5,079 nucleotides of DNA from JBIICS01 sp044238735 (GTDB lineage Bacteria; Bacteroidota; Bacteroidia; UBA4408). Position 1 is the stretch's first letter; each line of letters opens with the position of its first letter. Under the pieces are notes generated by a model. The model did not search any database and was not told where the DNA came from. It saw only the letters and a program-made list of their open reading frames with translations. The DNA is taken from positions 1 through 5,079 of the forward strand of contig JBIICS010000176.1 of assembly GCA_044238735.1 (NCBI GenBank), written 5' to 3'. Position numbers and translations under genes: made by a program. Shown piece after piece: positions 1-5,079 of this stretch.

Positions 1-1192
1 CATACAGGCGAGTTTTGTTATTATAAAAATAAAAAGTTCCTCCACTGGTCCCTAACCACAATCCATCCTTTGTTTCCAGAAAAGCAAATACATACTCATT
101 GTGAAGCCATTTTGGATTTAAAAGATGTTTGGTTACCTGCTTAAACTTTAACTGATAGGGATTAAAATAATTGATACTCTTTCCATAAGATCCAATCCAA
201 AAAACTCCAAAATTATCTCGATACATAGAGTATATTCCCTCGTTAGAAAAAGCAAAAGGATCCTTATCATCGCCCTTAAATACTTTTAAATTGTTTCTGA
301 GAATGTCTAATCGGTTTATTTCGTAAAGGCTATTTCCGGTATGGACCCCCATCCAGAAAACACCGTCGCTTTCTTTTAAAATTTTACTTATGGGCTTTTT
401 ACTTATGTAATGCTCGGATAATTCATAATTATTGGGATATTCAAATTGCAATATCCGTTTATTGAAGAACCTTAAGCCATCCTCTGTTGCAATTAACAAA
501 TAATCTTTATTATACTGAACAATCTGATTAACAGAAGCAATTTCTGAAAATGCATTCTTGTATTTAAAATAACTAAACTCCTTGCTAACGGGGTTAAAGC
601 AAATAAAAACAGCTTTATCTGCTGCCATCCAAAACAAACCTTCACCATCTATAAATAAATCGTTTACATTATTAAATTTATCTGCCAATTCTGGAGGAAA
701 GTAATAACGGGTAGTGACACCCTTTTGCTTATCAATCTTGTTTAACCCGCGTTTAGTTAAAACCCATACTTTATTATTTTTATCTACTTCTATATCGCCA
801 ATAAAATTGTCGCTTATAGAATTCGAATCAAACAATCGAAACTTGTATCGTTTAAAATTACCTATTAAGGGATTGTAGGAGTTTAATCCGTTTGGAGTGC
901 CTATCCAAAGAATACCATCGGCATCTTCGGCCAAACAATTTATTTTACTGTCTGATAACGTATTGGTATCTCGAGGGTCATAATAATAATTTTTAATTCT
1001 ATATCCATCGTAACGGTTTAAACCACTTTGGGTAGCAAACCAAAAAAACCCTTTCTTATCCTGTAAAATTCCTGTAACCACACTCTGTGAAAGACCCTGA
1101 TTAACGTTTATCTTATAAAAACGTACGTTTTCCTGAGCCAACAATACAAATGAAGACAGAACGATGACAATTATGGAAAGATATAGTTTCAA
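1..1192 (-). CDS. Two-component regulator propeller (Reg_prop) sensor protein, N-terminal part, cut by left edge
   Basis: The reading frame is open without interruption from the left edge to 1192 and gives 397 residues; the C-terminus is outside the window. A TAA at 1231-1229 closes the frame upstream and no in-frame ATG follows it before the signal peptide, so TTG at 1192-1190 is the likely start. Residues 1-19 form a signal peptide (KLYLSIIVIVL..., ending LLA before QEN). Next comes the typical entry segment GLSQSVV (33-39) and a series of Reg_prop-like repeats with the pattern DG-x-x-W-I-G-T-x-x-GLN. The Trp positions are 51, 96, 143, 188, 280, 332 and 379, with Leu233 in the fifth repeat, so the spacing is 44-52 residues: eight beta-propeller blades. 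In known Bacteroidota proteins such periplasmic propellers precede a Y_Y_Y domain, a membrane helix and a histidine kinase (hybrid two-component or LytS-like) or a LuxR-type output domain. Which output this one has cannot be seen. The ligand is unknown; glycan sensing is common in hybrid versions but is not shown here. Confidence 0.88.
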   Translation of the reverse strand, partial: MKLYLSIIVIVLSSFVLLAQENVRFYKINVNQGLSQSVVTGILQDKKGFFWFATQSGLNRYDGYRIKNYYYDPRDTNTLSDSKINCLAEDADGILWIGTPNGLNSYNPLIGNFKRYKFRLFDSNSISDNFIGDIEVDKNNKVWVLTKRGLNKIDKQKGVTTRYYFPPELADKFNNVNDLFIDGEGLFWMAADKAVFICFNPVSKEFSYFKYKNAFSEIASVNQIVQYNKDYLLIATEDGLRFFNKRILQFEYPNNYELSEHYISKKPISKILKESDGVFWMGVHTGNSLYEINRLDILRNNLKVFKGDDKDPFAFSNEGIYSMYRDNFGVFWIGSYGKSINYFNPYQLKFKQVTKHLLNPKWLHNEYVFAFLETKDGLWLGTSGGTFYFYNNKTRLY

Positions 1193-1291
1193 CCTTCTAA
1201 AAATAGTAACTAAAATGTAGATTTTCCATTAAAAAGGATGGTATTTATCTTGTAAAAATCAAGTTATACACATTTTTATTACTTTTATGGT
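1193..1291. promoter_or_regulatory. Divergent intergenic region between propeller sensor and phosphatase
   Basis: These 99 bases separate two outward-facing genes and should hold both promoters. On the plus strand TACTTTTA (1280-1287) matches the Bacteroidota -7 consensus TAnnTTTG at all but the last base and ends only four bases before the GTG start of the phosphatase. On the minus strand TACATTTT (1219-1212) also misses the consensus by its last base and lies about 20 bases upstream of the TTG start of the sensor. No well-placed -33 TTTG element is evident for either; the nearest TTG on the plus strand (1250-1252) is too far, about 27 bases. A weak AT-only inverted repeat, TAAAAAT (1253-1259) and ATTTTTA (1272-1278), sits just before the plus-strand box. 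All are pattern matches by eye in AT-rich DNA, where chance hits are common. Confidence 0.35.
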
Positions 1292-1954
1292 GTGATTAAA
1301 GCTGTAATCTTTGATATGGATGGCCTGCTGATTGATTCGGAACCTTTTTGGAGAGAATCCGAAACGGCCGTATTTTCTGAATTAGGGCTCAACTTAACAG
1401 AGAGTGACTTTGAATCGGTAATGGGACTTAGAATTGATGAAGTAGTTAAGCATTGGTATCAACAAAAACCCTGGCCATTAAAAAGTCTTAAAGAAGTTGA
1501 ACAACTTGTATTAAGCGGTGTAGAGAAACTAATTTGTGAAAAAGGGCATTTAATGGAAGGTGTAATTGAAATTTTAGAGTATTTACAAACCAAAAATCTA
1601 AAACTTGCGATTGCCTCCTCAAGCCCTTTAAAAATTATTGATTTAGTGGCTACGAAATTTGAAATTAAAAAATATTTTAAAATTATACATTCTGCGCAGT
1701 TTGAGGAGTACGGCAAACCACATCCATGCATATACTTAAGCACAGCCAAACAATTGAGTGTAACTCCTACCGAATGTTTGGTGTTTGAAGATTCTTTTAA
1801 TGGATTAATATCGGCTAAAGCAGCCCGAATGAAAACTACCGTTGTTCCGGCATTTAATACTTGGCATCAAACAAAATTTGATATTGCAGATTTTAAATTA
1901 CATTCCCTGTTGGAATTTAATGATGGTTATTTTAACTATCTAAATGAAATTTAA
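1292..1954 (+). CDS. hxpB: HAD-superfamily sugar-phosphate phosphatase, HxpB/YniC-like
   Basis: A 220-residue cytoplasmic hydrolase, full length for the beta-phosphoglucomutase-like HAD group. Motif I is DMDGLLIDSE, with nucleophile Asp8 and acid/base Asp10. Motif II is IASSSP, with Ser109. Motif III is GKPHP, with Lys142. Motif IV is VFEDS, with Glu166-Asp167 for Mg2+ binding. The cap region (about 17-90) carries GLRIDEVV (45-52) and a Trp-Tyr...Pro-Trp stretch (55-61), and the C-terminal half has KAARM (176-180) and VVPA (184-187). As I recall it, E. coli hexitol phosphatase B (YniC), which hydrolyses 2-deoxyglucose-6-phosphate and hexitol phosphates, shows the same pattern. The start is GTG at 1292: the ATG at 1287 reads into TGA after one codon, and motif I begins only six residues after the GTG. 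Family membership is firm. The exact substrate is inferred, since HAD phosphatases are promiscuous. The next gene starts two bases after the TAA, suggesting co-transcription. Confidence 0.86.
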   Translation: MIKAVIFDMDGLLIDSEPFWRESETAVFSELGLNLTESDFESVMGLRIDEVVKHWYQQKPWPLKSLKEVEQLVLSGVEKLICEKGHLMEGVIEILEYLQTKNLKLAIASSSPLKIIDLVATKFEIKKYFKIIHSAQFEEYGKPHPCIYLSTAKQLSVTPTECLVFEDSFNGLISAKAARMKTTVVPAFNTWHQTKFDIADFKLHSLLEFNDGYFNYLNEI

Positions 1955-1956
1955 GT

Positions 1957-2625
1957 ATGCGCCATTCTTTTTTACTTTTCTCTTTTTTATTTCTTATTCA
2001 ATTTTCGTTAAAATCGCAGGAACTTAAAGTTTTAAGTGTTTACAAAAAGAATTTTATAGCTGATCAAAAACCTAAAAAATATTTTAAAGCCCATAAAATT
2101 TCGAGAGACAGTTTAATTTTCGATTTAAATAAAAAATTAGCTGATCATTTTAAAAAATCTTCAATTAAAATCGAATACATCGGATTAACCAATGAGCAAA
2201 CCGATATCCTAAATAAATCAAAACTAAAGCAGAAGAAAGTTACAGTAAATAATAGCGAACGTAAACCCCCTTCATCAGTTTCGTTTCTTAATTTTCTTAG
2301 GAGAGAACAATTAAAAACTAAGATCTTTTATCTAAACCCTTACCAAGTTATTGCTAACAACCCTGGAAACATTGGCACCAAAGGATTGGTCGTATTTTCT
2401 AAATATCGAATTAACAATCTTTGGGCTCTAAATTTCGACTTCAGAAATAAAACGAGATTTGTTCTTCATTACTCTGTTTATGACTATCAGGGTGTTTTAA
2501 TAAAACACTACAGGAGCAAATTGGAAGTAAATTTTCAAAAAGACATGAATAAGGAAGTACTATTTCACATTCAATCTAAACTGGCTGAGGAGTGCGTTAA
2601 CCAAATTACAAACGACCTTCATTAA
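1957..2625 (+). CDS. Secreted protein of unknown function
   Basis: I do not recognise this 222-residue protein. Residues 1-20 form a clear signal peptide (MRH, then a Phe/Leu-rich core) with a likely cut before QELKVLSV. There is no lipobox Cys, so it should be a soluble periplasmic or exported protein. The mature part is rich in Lys and Asn. Residues 22-80 look like an alpha/beta region, 85-120 is a Lys/Ser/Pro-rich likely flexible stretch, and 140-195 is strand-rich with a motif LHYSVYDYQG (170-179). The end (about 197-222) is probably helical (KEVLFHIQSKLAEECVN). The only Cys in the mature protein is Cys213. The ATG lies two bases after the stop of the HAD phosphatase, so the two are probably co-transcribed and may be translationally coupled. 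Base composition resembles its neighbours, and I see no sign of transfer or truncation. The gene is credible because of its length, its signal peptide and its tight placement between two sound genes. Confidence 0.78.
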   Translation: MRHSFLLFSFLFLIQFSLKSQELKVLSVYKKNFIADQKPKKYFKAHKISRDSLIFDLNKKLADHFKKSSIKIEYIGLTNEQTDILNKSKLKQKKVTVNNSERKPPSSVSFLNFLRREQLKTKIFYLNPYQVIANNPGNIGTKGLVVFSKYRINNLWALNFDFRNKTRFVLHYSVYDYQGVLIKHYRSKLEVNFQKDMNKEVLFHIQSKLAEECVNQITNDLH

Positions 2626-2626
2626 A

Positions 2627-4852
2627 CTAAAGGCTAAACCAATACACAAATTTTAAAACAAGTGCGCGATTTTTTACTTTAAAGTTTATAGGATCGTAAT
2701 TATCGCTATAAACCAAATATAAATCACTCATAGGCTTAAAGCGCCATTGAAGACGGGTATTAATATTTATGTTGTTAATTTGAGTATTGTATTGAAAGAA
2801 AGTAGTTAAAAATAAACTTCGGGTAAATGTTAGTTCGATACGGGCACCAATAAGGTTTAAAACAGCTGAATTATAACCGTTGGGCATTTTAATAAGGTTA
2901 TAAGAATGATTGAAACTAAAATTTCCGAATGGTTGCAAACGATAGTTTAAAGTGGTATTTAAACTGGTTATATTCCCATTGTAAAACTCTCCGTATGTAA
3001 CAGCCATGCTCCCATTTAGCTTTTTTATAGGAGAGGAAATATATTCAACGGAAGCATTATTATAAAAATAACTACCGGCTGCTAAAAGTGTTTTACTGCC
3101 AGATTGCGTTATATCGGTATTAAAATAAAGCTTGGTAAAAAGCATATTAAAGTTTGTACGCAAAAGGGATTGATTTTGAAATGTAAACTGATAACTTGGG
3201 TTAAGCAATTTATCATTAACATCTAAATTTAATTTTGAATACTGATTAAAGAATATACCCGGCCCATGATTATTGATAATACTGTTTTTTGGGAAAAATT
3301 TATAATTAGCCAAATGTTCCATTCTTATAAAACCAATTGTTACTGTTCGGTTAGTTAAAGGATCGAAATTATATAAACGTGGAACGAAGCCAACATCAGC
3401 AATGTAATCTGTACCAACAATCTCATGATTATATTGCAATTGAAAATTTCGCTCGTTGTAATCGGCCCATATTGCATGAGCGTATGCCTCCCTGCTAAAT
3501 TTTGGATTAAAAGCATGATGATAAAATATTTTACCCATCAATTTATTATTGGCAGAGATATGATTATAATCTATACCTAAAACTCGGTTGTAATTATTAG
3601 GTGAAAATTTATTTTGCACCAGCGCTTGCCTGTTAACGGCTATAATAGCAATATTACTTTTTATATTTACTTGTCGTTGCAAAGCAAGTACAGCATAGTT
3701 TTGAGCGTCCATAGAAAAAGATTGATCATTATACGCTTTAGTTTGGATGTTCATTATTCCTATTCTCCAGTTCTGATTAATTTTTCCGCTTAATCGAGCA
3801 CCACCAATAATTGGAATCACCCTACCCGATTCTAATCCGATTCGTCTGCTAAAAAATGGCCGGATAGTACTAAACCCATACCTGGCAAACAAGTCGCTGT
3901 TTTCTATGAAGAAATTTCTACGCTCGGGAAAGAATAAACTGAATCTAGTGAGATTGGTTTGCTGACGATCTACCTCTACCTGAGAAAAATCGGGATTTAC
4001 GGTTAAGTCGAGATTTAAAGATGAACTTACAGCCACTTTAGCATCTAGGCCGGCATTATATACAGCACTAACGTTTTGCGATTTAGTATAATCGGCACTT
4101 GCACCTGATGTAATATAGGGTATTATAGAAATATTAGTACCTACTTTTTGAGGAGGTGTGTCCCAAATTAGCTTTCCGGCATAACCCAGAGTACTGATAT
4201 TAAATTGACGGGGAACTTGGCTCCAGCAAGAATTTTCGTTGCGTTTCAAATCATTTCGTGAAAAGTTAATACCCCACTCCCCTATTCCGGGTTTAAAACG
4301 TAAAGTCTTAAAAGGGATAGCCATTTCAATACTCCAAAAACCTTTAGAACATTTAACTTCACTAAACCATTTATTATCCCAATCTGTACTTACGCCTTGT
4401 CCGCCACCAAATGCAACCAAACCTTCGCGCTGCACACCGGCCGGATTTACGCCAAAGCTAAAACCATTCGTTTTATCATTAAATGGATCTATAGTAACCA
4501 CAAAAGCATCACTCACAGGATATGACCAATCCCGCTTAAGTGAGGTAATAACAAAATCGCAATTACTAATGGTGTCGTAACACTTTGCCCCAATATATAA
4601 ATAGTCATCATCAAATAAAACCATTGCTTCTGTTTTAGAGAAGGCAAGGCTTGTATCATAAGGAAAATTTTGAAAAAAATCTTTCGCCTTCTCCGCTCTA
4701 TTCCATACTTCCTCACTTAATTCCCCATCAATCTTAATTATGACTTCCGTTTTTATAGCCCTTATAGATTTCACAACTGGTACATCTTTTGTATATCCAT
4801 AAAGTGATATTAAAATAAGGGCTATGCAATTAATTATTTTCAAAGTGTACAA
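2627..4852 (-). CDS. CBM9-like domain plus DUF5916 outer-membrane protein
   Basis: A 741-residue envelope protein of a family common in Bacteroidota. After a signal peptide (about 1-21), residues 38-230 match the carbohydrate-binding family 9-like fold: IDGELSEEVW (41-50), VLFDDDYLYIGAKCYD (78-93), DWDNKW (157-162), FWSIEMAIPF (172-181) and WGINFSRND (193-201). From about 240 onward it matches DUF5916, with the hallmark VNPDFSQVEVD (285-295), the segment LFFPERRNFFIENSDLF (306-322), and a C-terminal array of alternating strands ending RLQWRFKP (700-707) and FVYWFSL. The aromatic end suggests an outer-membrane beta-barrel. The function of the family is not established; carbohydrate binding rests only on the CBM9-like fold. 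No in-frame ATG exists between the upstream stop (TAA at 4873-4871) and the signal peptide, so the start is TTG at 4852 or TTG at 4843 (giving M-K-I-I-N). The latter is plausible because the first TTG lies inside a TATATTTG box. Its stop is one base from that of the convergent secreted-protein gene. Confidence 0.9.
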   Translation of the reverse strand: MYTLKIINCIALILISLYGYTKDVPVVKSIRAIKTEVIIKIDGELSEEVWNRAEKAKDFFQNFPYDTSLAFSKTEAMVLFDDDYLYIGAKCYDTISNCDFVITSLKRDWSYPVSDAFVVTIDPFNDKTNGFSFGVNPAGVQREGLVAFGGGQGVSTDWDNKWFSEVKCSKGFWSIEMAIPFKTLRFKPGIGEWGINFSRNDLKRNENSCWSQVPRQFNISTLGYAGKLIWDTPPQKVGTNISIIPYITSGASADYTKSQNVSAVYNAGLDAKVAVSSSLNLDLTVNPDFSQVEVDRQQTNLTRFSLFFPERRNFFIENSDLFARYGFSTIRPFFSRRIGLESGRVIPIIGGARLSGKINQNWRIGIMNIQTKAYNDQSFSMDAQNYAVLALQRQVNIKSNIAIIAVNRQALVQNKFSPNNYNRVLGIDYNHISANNKLMGKIFYHHAFNPKFSREAYAHAIWADYNERNFQLQYNHEIVGTDYIADVGFVPRLYNFDPLTNRTVTIGFIRMEHLANYKFFPKNSIINNHGPGIFFNQYSKLNLDVNDKLLNPSYQFTFQNQSLLRTNFNMLFTKLYFNTDITQSGSKTLLAAGSYFYNNASVEYISSPIKKLNGSMAVTYGEFYNGNITSLNTTLNYRLQPFGNFSFNHSYNLIKMPNGYNSAVLNLIGARIELTFTRSLFLTTFFQYNTQINNININTRLQWRFKPMSDLYLVYSDNYDPINFKVKNRALVLKFVYWFSL

Positions 4853-4857
4853 ATATA
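4850..4857 (-). promoter_or_regulatory. TATATTTG, exact match to Bacteroidota -7 box, overlapping the first TTG start
   Basis: On the minus strand 4857-4850 reads TATATTTG, an exact match to TAnnTTTG. Its last three bases are the TTG that gives the longest DUF5916 frame. If it is a functional -7 element, transcription would begin roughly at 4843-4846 and the TTG at 4852 would not be in the mRNA; translation would then start at or near TTG 4843. Against this, no TTG-like -33 element is seen about 19-23 bases upstream (around 4877-4885), so the match could be chance. Confidence 0.4.
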
Positions 4858-4865
4858 AAACTAAG

Positions 4866-4894
4866 TTTTGTTATGGGAATTTTTTGGTAATTTG
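4866..4894 (+). promoter_or_regulatory. Possible promoter for the lipoprotein gene
   Basis: TTTTG at 4866-4870 followed after 17 bases by TAATTTG at 4888-4894 resembles the Bacteroidota -33/-7 pair (TTTG and TAnnTTTG), though the -7 box is one base short of the consensus spacing. It would give a leader of about 20 bases before the ATG at 4920. The -33 half lies in a small perfect inverted repeat, AAAAC-TAA-GTTTT (4857-4869), which abuts the minus-strand TATATTTG box, so the two divergent promoters would physically overlap. Assigned by eye only. Confidence 0.3.
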
Positions 4895-4919
4895 TAGCTT
4901 CACTAAATTGTTTAAAACA

Positions 4920-5079
4920 ATGAAAAACAATATTATAATTACTTTGTTCGCCACATTAATACTTCAATCGTGCAGTCGTTCGGTATTTTTAGATGTAATG
5001 CGCCCCGCAGAAATAACTATTCCCGCTCACTTAACTAAACTTGGGGTAATTAACCGCAGTACTGTAAAAAAGAATCAGG
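4920..5079 (+). CDS. Lipoprotein, DUF6340-like, N-terminal part cut by right edge
   Basis: The ATG at 4920 opens a frame that runs off the window after 53 codons plus one base. It is too close to the edge to be complete. Residues 1-17 are a lipoprotein signal peptide (MKNNIIITLF..., then LILQ) with lipobox LQSC, so Cys18 would be lipidated. The following SRSVFLD has no acidic Asp/Glu cluster of the kind that directs Bacteroidota lipoproteins to the cell surface, so a periplasm-facing anchor is more likely (inference). The segment DVMRPAEITIP (25-35) and then KLGVINRS (residues 40-47) resemble, from memory, the N-terminus of DUF6340 family proteins, which are Bacteroidota lipoproteins of unknown function. 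The gene is transcribed away from the DUF5916 gene and separated from it by 67 bases. Lipoprotein status is firm; the family label is moderate because only a fragment is visible. Confidence 0.75.
   Translation, partial: MKNNIIITLFATLILQSCSRSVFLDVMRPAEITIPAHLTKLGVINRSTVKKNQ

Noticed and set aside
1212..1225. Hairpin AAAAT-GTAG-ATTTT as a terminator or operator
   Set aside because: A five-pair stem made only of A and T is too weak and too easily found by chance in such AT-rich DNA.
1459..1749. 96-codon open frame on the minus strand
   Set aside because: It lies wholly inside the well-supported HAD phosphatase gene on the other strand and its translation shows no domain; it is a shadow frame.
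1292..2625. Toxin-antitoxin or defence pair
   Set aside because: The spacing is operon-like, but one partner is a standard sugar-phosphate phosphatase and the other has a signal peptide; neither resembles a toxin, antitoxin or defence effector.
4239..4580. 113-codon open frame on the plus strand
   Set aside because: It is antisense to the conserved CBM9-like part of the DUF5916 gene; its Pro/Ser-rich composition is typical of a shadow frame.
4513..4716. 67-codon open frame on the minus strand in another frame of the DUF5916 gene
   Set aside because: The main frame is intact and matches the CBM9-like pattern throughout this stretch, so there is no frameshift and no separate gene.
1..5079. 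Search for CRISPR repeats, tRNA or rRNA genes, insertion sequence ends and riboswitches
   Set aside because: No spaced direct repeats, cloverleaf arms, transposase motifs or long conserved leader structures were seen; nearly all of the window is coding and the two gaps between divergent genes are under 100 bases.

Overview
This is an AT-rich window (by eye about two thirds A+T) that reads as chromosomal DNA of a member of the Bacteroidota. The evidence is a Reg_prop-type beta-propeller sensor, a CBM9-like/DUF5916 outer-membrane protein, an apparent DUF6340-type lipoprotein, signal peptides ending in SQE- or AQE-like junctions, and TAnnTTTG-like boxes with no convincing Shine-Dalgarno sites. 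It is densely coded: five protein genes, two of them cut by the window edges. I saw no RNA gene, CRISPR array, insertion sequence or prophage signature.

Layout from left to right. (1) Positions 1-1192, minus strand: the N-terminal 397 residues of a secreted or periplasmic-facing two-component regulator propeller protein. It has eight Reg_prop-like repeats about 47 residues apart, and its signalling C-terminus lies beyond the left edge. (2) A 99-bp divergent intergenic region (1193-1291). (3) Positions 1292-1954, plus strand: a HAD-superfamily phosphatase very close in sequence pattern to hexitol/2-deoxyglucose-6-phosphate phosphatase HxpB (YniC). (4) Positions 1957-2625, plus strand, two bases later and probably in the same operon: a 222-residue secreted protein that I do not recognise. 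(5) Positions 2627-4852, minus strand, converging tail to tail with a single base between stop codons: a 741-residue CBM9-like plus DUF5916 protein ending in an outer-membrane beta-barrel-like C-terminus. (6) A 67-bp divergent promoter region (4853-4919). (7) Positions 4920-5079, plus strand: the first 53 residues of a lipoprotein resembling the DUF6340 family.

The only clear functional coupling is the tight pair phosphatase + unknown secreted protein. The DUF5916 protein and the lipoprotein share a divergent control region and both act at the envelope, but a joint role is inference. Three of the five genes have no usable in-frame ATG and must start at TTG or GTG. In two of these, a TAnnTTTG-like box lies on or next to the start, so leaders may be extremely short. 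I find no strong case for a new multi-gene system. The best candidates for novelty are the unknown secreted protein and the start/promoter architecture.
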